Under the pieces are notes generated by a model. It was not told the origin of the DNA. It worked only from the letters and a program-made list of their open reading frames with translations, and searched no databases. The translations under genes were made by a program, and so were the position numbers. Positions 27,146 to 36,020 of a stretch of DNA of 64,000 bases are shown one piece after another. Position 1 is the first letter of the stretch. Each line of letters opens with the position of its first letter. Origin of the DNA: Prauserella halophila (GTDB taxonomy: Bacteria; Actinomycetota; Actinomycetes; Mycobacteriales; Pseudonocardiaceae); the NCBI RefSeq assembly GCF_024171895.1, contig NZ_JAMTCQ010000008.1, positions 558,001-622,000 on the forward strand, in the 5' to 3' direction.

Positions 27146-27662
27146 CACCCTCGACCATCCGTCGGTCGCGAAGGTCGCGGCCGCGCTCTCCGAGGCCGAT
27201 CAGGATGCCGCTGCGCAGGGAATCCGCCTTCTTCCCGACGACGCACGCACCGCCGAGTCGGCCGCCGCGGCACTGGGCATCGAGGTCGGCGCGATCGCCA
27301 ACAGTCTGGTGTTCCGCGCCACGCTGCCCGACGGCACCGAACGCGCCCTGCTCGCCCTGACGTCCGGGGCGCACCGGGCGAACACGGCGACGCTCGCCGA
27401 GCTGGCCGGTGTCGAGCAGGTCGGCAAGGCCGAGCCGGAGTTCGTCAAGACCTGGACGGGACAGGCGATCGGCGGCGTCGCCCCGGTCGGTCACCCGCAC
27501 CGCATTCTCACGCTCGTCGACACCGCACTGGCCGGCTACGGCGTCGTGTGGGCCGCCGCAGGACACCCGAAGTCGGTCTACCCCACCACGTTCGACGACC
27601 TGCTGGCCGCGACCGGCGGCACCGCGGCGCACGTCGCCGCCGAACCGGGACAGCCCCGATGA
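27141..27662 (+). CDS. YbaK/EbsC-family aminoacyl-tRNA deacylase
   Basis: 173 aa, single YbaK domain. The family hydrolyses mischarged tRNA, most often Cys-tRNA(Pro). Visible hallmarks are the N-terminal helix, DARTAESAAAALG, IANSLVFRA with the catalytic-lysine region replaced by polar residues, LTSGAHRANTATLAEL and AIGGVAPVGHP. The length is typical for the standalone actinobacterial type. Its stop overlaps the ATG of the GNAT gene (ATGA), so the two are co-translated. The exact tRNA substrate is not determined. Confidence 0.85.
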   Translation: MSTLDHPSVAKVAAALSEADQDAAAQGIRLLPDDARTAESAAAALGIEVGAIANSLVFRATLPDGTERALLALTSGAHRANTATLAELAGVEQVGKAEPEFVKTWTGQAIGGVAPVGHPHRILTLVDTALAGYGVVWAAAGHPKSVYPTTFDDLLAATGGTAAHVAAEPGQPR

Positions 27663-28222
27663 CCGCGATGCCGAGCGCGCAGCGCTACGTCCGGCTCTCC
27701 GATGAGGAGTTCCGCATGCGGCTGCGCGAGGCGCTCGACATCTACGTCGCCGCGATGCACTACCCGCCGGGTACGGCCGAGCAGCGCGCCCCGATGTGGC
27801 TCACCCACGTGCTTCGCGACGGCTGGCGCGCGGTCGCGGCGCTCGACGACGAGGATCGCCTCGTCGGCATCGCCTACGGCTACCGCGGCGTGCCGGGCCA
27901 GTGGTGGCACGAGCAGGTGCGCCGCGGCGTCACCGATCGCGAGGGCGAGCGGGCCGCCCACGAGTGGTTGGACGACTACTTCGAGCTCACCGAGATCCAC
28001 GTGCGTCCCGGAGGGCAGGGCCGCGGCACCGGCGAGGACCTGCTGCGCATGCTGCTCGACGACGTCCCCGACGGGCGCGTGCTGCTGTCCACGCCGGAGG
28101 GCGACAGCCGCGCGTGGAAGCTCTACCGCCGGATCGGATTCGACGACGTCCTGCGGCAGTACCGGTTCGCAGGCGACCCCCGTCCGTTCGCGGTGCTGGG
28201 CCGCACGCTCCCGCTGGACTGA
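27659..28222 (+). CDS. GNAT-family N-acetyltransferase
   Basis: 187 aa. An N-terminal helical region with the Trp-rich MWLTHVLRDGWRAVAAL precedes the acetyl-CoA-binding core. Beta-4 is ELTEIHVRP, and the pyrophosphate loop GGQGRGTGEDLL fits the Q/RxxGxG/A signature. The C-terminal RAWKLYRRIGFDDVLRQYRF is also typical. Substrate unknown. It is translationally coupled to the YbaK-like deacylase (ATGA), an association that may reflect a shared tRNA or translation-quality role, but this is inference. Followed by a terminator. Confidence 0.85.
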   Translation: MTAMPSAQRYVRLSDEEFRMRLREALDIYVAAMHYPPGTAEQRAPMWLTHVLRDGWRAVAALDDEDRLVGIAYGYRGVPGQWWHEQVRRGVTDREGERAAHEWLDDYFELTEIHVRPGGQGRGTGEDLLRMLLDDVPDGRVLLSTPEGDSRAWKLYRRIGFDDVLRQYRFAGDPRPFAVLGRTLPLD

Positions 28223-28229
28223 ACCCACA

Positions 28230-28261
28230 CCCGGGGTCACGGCGAGCACCGCGACCCCGGG
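28230..28261 (+). terminator. Hairpin terminator after the GNAT gene
   Basis: Nine-bp arms CCCGGGGTC (28230-28238) and GACCCCGGG (28253-28261) begin eight bases after the stop codon. Confidence 0.75.
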
Positions 28262-28289
28262 ACCCGTGTCACCGTCACGGCATTTGACC

Positions 28290-28304
28290 TTCGAGCCCCT
28301 CGAA
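28290..28304. promoter_or_regulatory. Possible operator upstream of the MFS pseudogene
   Basis: Inverted repeat TTCGAG-CCC-CTCGAA directly follows a TTGACC hexamer (28284-28289), 17 bases before the GTG start. It is consistent with a repressor site at a promoter, but no regulator gene is adjacent. Confidence 0.35.
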
Positions 28305-28320
28305 ACCCGACGCTGCGCGA

Positions 28321-29546
28321 GTGACCCACACCGATCCGGCCACGAGTCGTTCCCCCGGAATCCCGCCGCGCTACCTCGGCTGGCTCGGCGCCGACCTCGT
28401 ATCGAAACTCGGTGACGCTGTCGTCATCTTCGCCGTGGGGTGGACGGCAACGGCGCACGGGGCCGTGTCCGCGGCGGTCGCACTGTCGGCGATCACACTG
28501 CCCCGCACGATCCTCACCGTGGTGGGAGGCGCCGTCAGCGATCGCTGGTCGCCACGGGCGACCATGATCGGCTCATGCGCCGTACTGATTCCGCTGTACG
28601 CGATCGCTGCCGCGATCACAGGATTCGGCGGAACGCCGGTGTGGTTCCTGATCACCCTTGGAACGGTCATGGGCACCGTCGGTGCGTTCTATCTTCCCGC
28701 AGCCAATTCGATGCCCCGCCGGCTCGTCGATCCCGCAGCACTGCCCCGTGCGCTCGCCGTGAGACAGACCGGGCACCAACTGATTCAGCTGGTGGGCGCT
28801 CCGATCGGTGGCGCGCTGATCGGATGGAGCGGGATGGCCGGAACGGCCGTCCTGGGCGCGTTCGCCTTCACAGTCGTCATGGTCGTGCTGCTCCTGATCG
28901 ACTCCTCGGCGAAGGACGAGATTGAGCTGTCGGACGGCAACCTGTTGTCGGACATGCGGGCCGGAGTCCGGTTACTCAGTCGGCATCCGGTTCTGCGTCC
29001 GGGCCTGATCGTTCTGGGCATGACCGCTGCGGCAGCCCTGCCGATTCCGTCGCTGCTCATGCCACTACTCGCCCGGCAGGCCGGCCTCGCCGTCGACGTC
29101 ACCGGTCTGCTCGTCGGCTGCCAGGCAGGGGGTTCGATCCTCGTCGCGATACCGGTCGCGAAGCTCGGCACGCTCCGCCTTCCCGGCCTCGCAGCGCTTA
29201 TCGGCGTGGCTGTCACCGGTTTCGGCGTGGTGGCACTCGCGGTCGCGCCAGGGGTCGTGTTGCTGACGTTCGGGGCCATTCTGGCGGGTCTCGGCCTGGG
29301 ACTCTTCGTTTCTCATCTCGCGCCACTGCTCATCAGTCAGAGTCCGGCGGATCACGTGGGAAGAGTTCAAGCAGGCATGCTCGTGGTACAGAGCGGTTCA
29401 CTGCTTCTCGCAACCAACGTCCTCGGCCTTCTCGCAGCCGCCGTCACCCGCAAGCAGCGACGCTCACGTGCGCGGTGCTGTTGTTGGGCACAGCGGCGAT
29501 CGCCTGCCGCTCGCGCTCGTTCCGCCGCAGCACCGTCGCGGGCTGA
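28321..29546 (+). pseudogene. MFS exporter (EntS-like) with a late single-base frameshift
   Basis: Intact membrane-protein sequence from GTG at 28321: YLGWLGADLVSKLGDAVVIFAVGW, MFS loop GGAVSDRWSPRATM and about eleven helices. After LLAAAVT at the CCC run 29447-29449 the frame changes to Arg-rich nonsense. Restoring one C (a CCCC run) resumes hydrophobic sequence TLTCAVLLLGTAAIAC and ends at TGA 29544-29546, giving 408 aa, the normal length. The last helix is therefore lost or sequencing dropped a base. Annotated as disrupted; the as-read frame would run to 29940. Confidence 0.8.
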
Positions 29547-29682
29547 ACGCGAACCGGCCGACCTCGATTTCACGGCACGCACCGAACCGGGCCGTGGGGC
29601 GCGGATTCTCCGCACCCCACGGCCGCACCACGAAAACCGTCGCGCGTCAGCACGCCCTCGAGAGCGTGGCCGACGAGCGGAC

Positions 29683-29724
29683 GCAGGACACGCGTGCCTG
29701 AGTGCAGGACACGCGGGGCTGGTC
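29683..29724. repeat. Two tandem 21-bp units (GCAGRACACGCG family) at the end of the DUF885 gene
   Basis: Units at 29683-29703 and 29704-29724 share GCAGGACACGCG. The second abuts the DUF885 stop codon. Same family and period as the array at 6004-6087. The bases 29547-29682 hold no recognisable gene. Confidence 0.85.
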
Positions 29725-31378
29725 AGCCGACGAGGAGGTCGCGGAGGGTGCCCAGGCCCATGCCGCCCATCCGGAGTGCGCGGCGGTGGAACGCGGCCAG
29801 GTCGAACGCATCGCCCTCGCGGCGCCGGGCGTCGTCGCGCGCTTCCAGCCACAGCTTCTCGCCGAGCTTGTAGGCGGGCGCCTGGCCGGGCCAGCCGAGA
29901 TAGCGGTCGATCTCGTCGTGCACGTGGTCGGCGTCGGTGATCGTGCGGGTGAGCATGAACTCCAGGCCCAGCTCCGGGGTCCACCGCTCCCCCTCGTGGA
30001 AGCCGGTGCCCGCCGGGATCTCCAGCTCGAGGTGCATGCCGATGTCGACTATCACGCGCGCGGCGCGGAACAGGTGCGCGTCGAGCATGCCGAGCAGGTT
30101 GCCGTCGTCCGAGAGATAGCCGAGATCGCGCATGAGCCGCTCGGCGTACAGCGCCCAGCCCTCGGCGTGACCCGAGGTGAAGGCCATGAGCCGCTGGAAC
30201 CGGTTGAGCGACTGCTCGTAGACCGACGTGGCGAGCTGCAGGTGATGACCGGGCACGCCCTCGTGGTAGACGGTCGTGACCTCACGCCACGTCGAGAAGT
30301 CCTCCTTGTCGGGCGGCACCGACCACCACATGGTGCCCGGACGGGAGAAGTCCTCACTCGGGCCGTTGTAGTACGCGCCGACGCCGCCACCGGGCGGGGC
30401 GATGCGGCAGTCGAGCGCCATGAGTGCGTCGGGGATGTCGAAGTGCGTGCCACGCAGTGACCGCAGCGCCTCGTCGGAGAGGTTCTGCATCCACTCGCGC
30501 AGCGCCCGCTGGCCGGTGACGCGGTACTGCGGGTCGGCGTCGAGCGCCGCGGCGGCCTCGGCCAGCGTGGCGCCGGGCTTGATCCGCTCGGCGACCTCCT
30601 TGGCCTCCCGTTCGACGCGGGAGAACTCCTCCCAGCCCCACTCGTAGGCCTCGCGCAGGTCCAGGTCGGCGCCGATGAACTGGCGCGACCACAGCTTGTA
30701 CACCTCTTCCCCCACGGCGTCCTTCTTCGGCGCCTGCGGTGCGAGCTCGGCGCGAAGGAAACCGGCGAACTCGGCGTAGGCCTCCTGGGCGACCGCGGCC
30801 GCGTGGTCGAGCTCGCCACGCAGCGAGTCCGGCACGTCGGCTGCGGACACCATGGTCTGGAAGTAGCCGTCGCCGCTCATCCCGGCCCACGTCTCGGCCT
30901 GCTCGGCGACCTTGCTCACCTGGCGGATGGCAGGCACGCGCCCGGCGTGGGCGGACGCGAGCAGCGACGCGCGGACGCCGTCCAGCGCGTCGGGCACTCC
31001 CGCCATGCGTTTGGCGACCGTCTCCCACTGCTCCGGTGTGTCCTGCGGCATCAGGTCGAACACCTGGCGCACGTCCTGCACGGGACTCGCGATGACGTTC
31101 AGCTCCGCGAGGTCCAGACCCGCCTCGTGGAGCTCGACGCTCACCCGGCCGCGCTCGATGAAGACGGCCTTCGACACGCGTTCGGCCTCGTCGGCGGGTT
31201 CGGCCGCCTCCATGTCCCGCAGCGCGCGGCGGGTCAGTGCCGCACGGTTGGCGTGCCCCTCGGGCGAGTAGTCGGTCAGCTGGTCGTCGAATCCGACAAT
31301 CCCCATCGCGGTCGCGCCGATCGGATTGGCGGCCGCGTAGTCGTCGACGTACTGGTTGGCAATGTCGTGCACGCTCAT
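29723..31378 (-). CDS. DUF885 family putative metallo-carboxypeptidase-like protein
   Basis: 551 aa, cytoplasmic, no signal peptide. The DUF885 fold is all-helical and related to M32-like carboxypeptidases. The zinc-site-like motif is VYHEGVPGHHLQLATS, followed by TSGHAEGWALYAERLM with a candidate third ligand and FHEGERWTPE. These imply peptidase activity, but the substrate is unknown. ATG at 31378 gives MSVHDIANQYVDDYAAANP, the standard family start. The reading frame stays open for another 1.6 kb upstream by chance because that DNA is antisense to crtE. It is transcribed alone. Confidence 0.88.
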   Translation of the reverse strand: MSVHDIANQYVDDYAAANPIGATAMGIVGFDDQLTDYSPEGHANRAALTRRALRDMEAAEPADEAERVSKAVFIERGRVSVELHEAGLDLAELNVIASPVQDVRQVFDLMPQDTPEQWETVAKRMAGVPDALDGVRASLLASAHAGRVPAIRQVSKVAEQAETWAGMSGDGYFQTMVSAADVPDSLRGELDHAAAVAQEAYAEFAGFLRAELAPQAPKKDAVGEEVYKLWSRQFIGADLDLREAYEWGWEEFSRVEREAKEVAERIKPGATLAEAAAALDADPQYRVTGQRALREWMQNLSDEALRSLRGTHFDIPDALMALDCRIAPPGGGVGAYYNGPSEDFSRPGTMWWSVPPDKEDFSTWREVTTVYHEGVPGHHLQLATSVYEQSLNRFQRLMAFTSGHAEGWALYAERLMRDLGYLSDDGNLLGMLDAHLFRAARVIVDIGMHLELEIPAGTGFHEGERWTPELGLEFMLTRTITDADHVHDEIDRYLGWPGQAPAYKLGEKLWLEARDDARRREGDAFDLAAFHRRALRMGGMGLGTLRDLLVG

Positions 31379-31546
31379 GGTCGGCACGCTACCCGCACGC
31401 CTTCCCGCACCGCGCGGGATTTCGCACCGCTCGCCCCGCGGTCGTGACCCGCTCGGTACCCGTGTGCTCCCCGCATCGTCGTTTCCCGTGCCACAGTCGG
31501 CGATCACACGGCACAGTGCGCCGGCGGCACCTGGAACGATGGGGTC

Positions 31547-32632
31547 ATGACCCAGCCCGATTTCGACGCCGACCTGCCCGCGGCCATCGGCGAGGCGCTG
31601 ACCGAGTTCCTCCGCGACGCGAGCGAGTCGATCGGGCGGACCGAGCCCGCGTTCACCGGCGCCACCGACGCGTTGCGGGAGTTCGTGCTCGGCGGCGGCA
31701 AACGGTTGCGGCCGACGTTCGCCTGGTGGGCCTGGCGCGGGGCCGGCGGCGCCGCGGCCGGCGACGAGGCGGCAGGAGTGCTGCGCGCGGTGTCGAGCCT
31801 CGAGCTGATCCAGGCGTGCGCGCTGATCCACGACGACGTACTGGACTCGTCCGACTCCCGCCGTGGCTGCCCGACGGTGCACGTGGCCTTCGCGGACGAA
31901 CACGCACGAGGCGGCTGGCTCGGATCGGCCGAGCAGTACGGACTGGCCGCGGCGGTGCTGATCGGCGACCTCGCACTCGCGTGGGCCGACGACATGTTCG
32001 CCGACGCGCCGCTGCCCGCCGACGTACTGCGCCGGGCACGCCCGCCGTGGCGGGCGATGCGCTCGGAGGTCCTCGCGGGCCAGTATCTCGACGTGCGCAC
32101 CCAGGCCACGGGCGATGCGTCGGTGGACGCGGCGCTGCGCATCGACCTGCTCAAGACGGCCGCCTACACGGTGCAGCGGCCGTTGCACCTCGGCGCGGCG
32201 CTGGCCGGCGCGGGCGAGGACGTGATCGACCCGCTGCTCTCGTTCGGCGGCGACATCGGCGTGGCGTTCCAGCTGCGCGACGATCTGCTCGGCGTGTTCG
32301 GCGACCCTGCGGTCACCGGCAAGCCTGCGGGCGACGACCTGCGTGAGGGCAAGCGGACGCTGCTGGTCGCGCTCGGCCTCCAGCACGCCGGTGAGGGCTC
32401 CGCGGCCGCGGGCGTCGTCGACGCCGCGCTCGGCGACGCCCACCTGACCGACGCCGCGGTCGAGCGGGTGCGCGAGGTCCTCACCGACGTCGGTGCCGTC
32501 GCCGACGTGGAACGCCGCATCGAGACGCTCACCGACTCGGCGCTGACCGCGCTGGACACCGCGGGCCTGGCCGATCCGGCGCCGACACGGCTCACCGAAC
32601 TGGCCGTCAAAGCCACCCAGCGCTCCCACTGA
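31547..32632 (+). CDS. crtE: Polyprenyl synthetase (geranylgeranyl diphosphate synthase)
   Basis: 361 aa. Condenses IPP with allylic diphosphates, here probably to C20 GGPP feeding phytoene. The first Asp-rich motif is IHDDVLD (Asp96, Asp97, Asp100); GGGKRLRP is the IPP site; the second Asp-rich motif is FQLRDDLLGVFGD (~241-253). It is the first gene of crtE-crtI-crtB, and also occupies the idsA2 position relative to Rv2175c-pknL in mycobacterial order. The 85-base crtE-crtI gap contains a short imperfect repeat of GACGACGCACGTAACGAC. Confidence 0.9.
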   Translation: MTQPDFDADLPAAIGEALTEFLRDASESIGRTEPAFTGATDALREFVLGGGKRLRPTFAWWAWRGAGGAAAGDEAAGVLRAVSSLELIQACALIHDDVLDSSDSRRGCPTVHVAFADEHARGGWLGSAEQYGLAAAVLIGDLALAWADDMFADAPLPADVLRRARPPWRAMRSEVLAGQYLDVRTQATGDASVDAALRIDLLKTAAYTVQRPLHLGAALAGAGEDVIDPLLSFGGDIGVAFQLRDDLLGVFGDPAVTGKPAGDDLREGKRTLLVALGLQHAGEGSAAAGVVDAALGDAHLTDAAVERVREVLTDVGAVADVERRIETLTDSALTALDTAGLADPAPTRLTELAVKATQRSH

Positions 32633-32717
32633 TGCCACGCGCACCGACAGCGCACCGGACGACGCACGTAACGACAGCACACGCGACGACGGCGCACGTA
32701 ACGACGAGGAAGCACTG

Positions 32718-34232
32718 ATGCGGACGGTTCCCGGGGCCACCGACCGGGTGGTCGTGGTCGGCGCGGGCCTGGCCGGACTGTCCGCGGCACTGCGCCTGAC
32801 GGGCGCCGGCAGGCAGGTCACCGTGCTCGACCGTGCGCCACAGCCCGGCGGCCGGGTGTCCACCGAGACGATCGGCGGCCACGCGTTCGACACGGGCGCC
32901 ACGGTGCTGACGATGCCGGAACTGCTGGACGAGGCGTTCGCCGCGGTCGGCGAGAAGACCGCCGACCGGCTGACCCTCACCCGCCTCGACCCGGCGTACC
33001 GGGCGCATTTCGCCGACGGTTCGTCGCTGAACCTGCACACCGAACCCGAGGCGATGGAGGCCGAACTGCGCTCCGTGGTCGGCCCGCACGAGGTGGCGGG
33101 CTACCGCAGGCTGCGCCGGTGGCTGACCGAGCTGTACACGGCCGAGGCGGAGCATTTCATCGGCGGCAACTTCGACACCCCGTTCGACCTGCTCCGTGCC
33201 GAGGCGCGACCGGCGCTGACCCGGCTCGCCGCGCTGGGCGGGTTCGGCAGGCTGTGGCCGAAGGTCGCCGAGTTCGTCACCGACGAGCGGGTGCGCAGGC
33301 TGTTCTCGTTCCAGGCGCTGTATGCCGGGCTCGAACCCAGGCGGGCGCTCGGCGCGTACGGGGCCATCCCGTTCATGGACACCGTGGGCGGCGTGTCGTA
33401 TCCGGAAGGGGGCATGGGCGCGATCGCCGCCGCGATGGCGGATGCCGCCGAGCAGGCGGGCGCCACCGTCCGCACCGGCACCCCAGCGGCGCGGCTCGAA
33501 CGGGCCGGCGACCGGGTGCGCGCGGTGCGCACCGGTGACGGCGAACGCATCGAGTGCGACGCCGTCGTCCTCGCGACGGAGCTCACGGCCGCCTACCGCC
33601 TGCTGGGCATCCGCCCGCGCAGGCTCGTCCGGCCCCGGTACTCGCCGTCGGCGGTCGTGCTGCACGGCGAGACGCCGCGCACCTGGGACACGCTCGACCA
33701 CCACACGATCTTCTTCGGCGGCGCCTGGCACGAGACGTTCCGCGAGATCGTCCACGACGGCAGGCCGATGACCGATCCGTCGCTGCTGGTCACCCGCCCC
33801 ACCGCGACCGACCCGGCCCTCGCCGCCGGCGACCGGCAGCTCGTGTCCGTGCTCGCCCCGGCACCGAACCTCCGCGCCGGACCGCTGGACTGGCCGCGCC
33901 TCGCCCCGGCCTACCGTGACGAGCTGCTGCAGACCCTCGAAGCTCGCGGCCTGGACGGGTTCACCGGCGAGTTCCACCTCCACCGCATGGACACGCCACA
34001 GGACTGGGCCGAACAGGGCATGGCCGCGGGCACCCCGTTCTCGCTCGCGCACACCGTGGCCCAGACCGGGCCGTTGCGGCCGGGCAACCTCGTGCGCGGC
34101 GCGGCCAACGTCGTCCTCGCCGGGTCCGGCACGCGGCCCGGCGTGGGCATCCCGCCGGTGCTGATCTCCGGGCGGCTCGCGGCCGAGCGCATCACCGGCC
34201 CCGCGACGCCGGAGCGGGCCGGCCGGCCGTGA
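32718..34232 (+). CDS. crtI: Phytoene desaturase / carotenoid dehydrogenase
   Basis: 504 aa FAD-dependent enzyme introducing double bases of conjugation into phytoene (to lycopene or neurosporene). The dinucleotide fold VVVVGAGLAGLSAALRL is near residue 11, followed by GGRVSTETIGGHAFDTGATVL and YPEGGMGAIAAAM. The C-terminal FAD signature is LVRGAANVVLAGSGTRPGVGIPPVLISG. ATG at 32718 follows GAGGAAGCACTG. Its 3' end overlaps crtB by 4 bases (GTGA). The number of desaturation steps cannot be read from the sequence. Confidence 0.93.
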   Translation: MRTVPGATDRVVVVGAGLAGLSAALRLTGAGRQVTVLDRAPQPGGRVSTETIGGHAFDTGATVLTMPELLDEAFAAVGEKTADRLTLTRLDPAYRAHFADGSSLNLHTEPEAMEAELRSVVGPHEVAGYRRLRRWLTELYTAEAEHFIGGNFDTPFDLLRAEARPALTRLAALGGFGRLWPKVAEFVTDERVRRLFSFQALYAGLEPRRALGAYGAIPFMDTVGGVSYPEGGMGAIAAAMADAAEQAGATVRTGTPAARLERAGDRVRAVRTGDGERIECDAVVLATELTAAYRLLGIRPRRLVRPRYSPSAVVLHGETPRTWDTLDHHTIFFGGAWHETFREIVHDGRPMTDPSLLVTRPTATDPALAAGDRQLVSVLAPAPNLRAGPLDWPRLAPAYRDELLQTLEARGLDGFTGEFHLHRMDTPQDWAEQGMAAGTPFSLAHTVAQTGPLRPGNLVRGAANVVLAGSGTRPGVGIPPVLISGRLAAERITGPATPERAGRP

Positions 34233-35143
34233 GATCCGCACCGCCTGTCCCCGCAGCCACGGGTCCGGTGCCCGGCCGGTCCCTGGCACCGGCGTTCCGT
34301 ACCTGCAGGCGGATCGCCGCCCGGCACGGCCGCACCTACTTCCTCGCCACGCTGTTGCTGCCGGCGCACGCGCGTCCGGCCACGTACGCGCTGTACGCGT
34401 TCGCGCGGCAGGTGGACGACGCCGTCGACCTGCCCGACGGAGATCCGCACCGGGCGCTCGACGATGCCGCGCGGCTGCTCGACGACGTCTACGCGGGCCG
34501 TGACGTCACCGGGCCCGTCGCGACGGCACTGGCCGCCACGGTGGCCCGGTACGGCCTGCCACGCGCCTGGTTCGACGCGTTCCTGCACTCGATGCGGATG
34601 GACCTGCACACGACCGAGTACCCCACGTTCGACGCGCTCGGCGAGTACGTCCACGGCTCGGCACGCGTCATCGGCCTGCAGATGCTGCCGGTGCTCGGCA
34701 CCACGGTGGCCCGCGCCGAGGCCGAGCCGTACGCCGCGGCGCTGGGCGAGGCGTTCCAGCTGACGAACTTCCTGCGTGACGTGGGCGAGGATCTGCACCG
34801 CGGCCGGGTGTACCTGCCCGCCGAGGAACTCGCCGCGTTCGATGTGGACAGACAGCTGCTGGAGTGGTCCCTGGCGACGGGCAGGCCCGATCCGCGCATC
34901 CGCCGTGCACTGCGGTGGCTGGTCGCCTACAACCGGGCCGTCTACCGCCGTGCCCGCCCGGGTATCGCACTGCTGCGGCCCGAGTCCCGTCCGTGCGTGT
35001 CCACGGCGCTGACGCTGTACCAGGGCATCCTCGACGAGATCACGGCCGCCGACTACGACGTGCTCGGCCGCCGGGTCGTGGTCGGCGGGAGACGCCGCGC
35101 CGGGGTGGCCGCCCGCGCATTCGCCGGCAGACTCACCGCCTGA
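34229..35143 (+). CDS. crtB: Phytoene synthase
   Basis: 304 aa squalene/phytoene-synthase fold condensing two GGPP to phytoene. The first Asp-rich motif is FARQVDDAVD (Asp63, Asp64, Asp67); the second is ALGEAFQLTNFLRDVGEDLHRGRVYLP. SFYLATLLLP is replaced by TYFLATLLLPAHAR at the usual place. GTG at 34229 overlaps the crtI stop (GTGA), indicating coupling. With crtE and crtI it is enough to make an acyclic red/orange C40 carotenoid. No cyclase or ketolase is present here. Confidence 0.93.
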   Translation: MRSAPPVPAATGPVPGRSLAPAFRTCRRIAARHGRTYFLATLLLPAHARPATYALYAFARQVDDAVDLPDGDPHRALDDAARLLDDVYAGRDVTGPVATALAATVARYGLPRAWFDAFLHSMRMDLHTTEYPTFDALGEYVHGSARVIGLQMLPVLGTTVARAEAEPYAAALGEAFQLTNFLRDVGEDLHRGRVYLPAEELAAFDVDRQLLEWSLATGRPDPRIRRALRWLVAYNRAVYRRARPGIALLRPESRPCVSTALTLYQGILDEITAADYDVLGRRVVVGGRRRAGVAARAFAGRLTA

Positions 35144-35161
35144 ACCGCGCGTGTTCTGCGT

Positions 35162-35935
35162 TCAGGCGCGGCTCGCCTGCACGATGCTGACGCGGCCGAA
35201 CGAACGATCGACGTGGGCACGCTCACCGGCGTCGGCGAATCCGGCGCCGGAAAGCAGGTCGACCAGCGCGTTGCCGTAGTTGCGCGCCGTCCTCGGGTTC
35301 TCCTCGGCCTGCGCGCGCAGCAACCGTGTCAGCCGCCGCACGGCGTGCAGCGGGCCGTGCCCGTGCCCGTGCTCCTGTCCGTGTCCGTGCTCCTGCCCGT
35401 GTCCGTATCCGTGTCCGGTGTCCTGCGCGGCCGGCGAGGGGCCGCCGAAATCGAGGACCGTCACCGTGCCACCCGGCCGGAGGACGCGGAAGGCCTCACG
35501 AGCGAAGGCCGCGCGGTCCTCCTCGGCGAGGTGGTGCAGCGCCAGCGCCGAGATGACGTGGTCGAACGAACCGTCGCCCGAGGGCAGCCGGTCGGCGTAG
35601 CCCTGGGCGAGGGTGAGCGACGCCCGGCGCCTGCGCGCCTTGCGGGCCGCCCGGCGCAACGCACCGACGTCGGGGTCGAGCCCGGTGACCGTCGCGGTCG
35701 GCGTGGCTCCGAGCAGTGTGAGCGCGAGGTTTCCGGTACCGCATCCGACGTCGAGCACCGCCTGACCGGGCGCGACGCCCGCGATGTCGACGCCGCGCCG
35801 GTGCAGCTCACGAATACCCAGCGCACGGGAGAAAAGATCGTAGATCGGCATCAGCCAGGACTTGCCCATCCCGGGCAGGAACGTGCGGTCCCGTTCGTCG
35901 GTGGTGCGTTCGTCGACGATGCGTACGTCGCTCAT
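35162..35935 (-). CDS. SAM-dependent class I methyltransferase with a His/Gly-rich insert
   Basis: 257 aa. The Rossmann methyltransferase core has motif I VLDVGCGTGNLALTL, motif post-I VTGLDPD, motif IV FDHVISALALHHL and motif post-IV LRPGGTVTVLDFGG. The UbiE-like N-terminal KSWLMPIYDLFSRALG suggests a lipid or isoprenoid substrate, but none is proven. Residues ~166-190 are an expanded GHGQEHGHGQEHGHG run, encoded by 12-bp-type repeats at 35350-35415, that could bind metal or be a neutral linker. Convergent with crtB, divergent from the AraC gene (85-base gap). Confidence 0.85.
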   Translation of the reverse strand: MSDVRIVDERTTDERDRTFLPGMGKSWLMPIYDLFSRALGIRELHRRGVDIAGVAPGQAVLDVGCGTGNLALTLLGATPTATVTGLDPDVGALRRAARKARRRRASLTLAQGYADRLPSGDGSFDHVISALALHHLAEEDRAAFAREAFRVLRPGGTVTVLDFGGPSPAAQDTGHGYGHGQEHGHGQEHGHGHGPLHAVRRLTRLLRAQAEENPRTARNYGNALVDLLSGAGFADAGERAHVDRSFGRVSIVQASRA

Positions 35936-36020
35936 GGTGTGCTCCCTGGGTCGGCGTGTGGCGTACCGACTCCAGGATTGGACATTTCACGGGCTCCCAG
36001 CAGGACATACCTTGGTAGCC

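Noticed and set aside
31379-33040. N-terminal extension making the DUF885 frame 1105 codons
   Set aside because: The extra part is antisense to crtE and the start of crtI; the DUF885 family start is at 31378.
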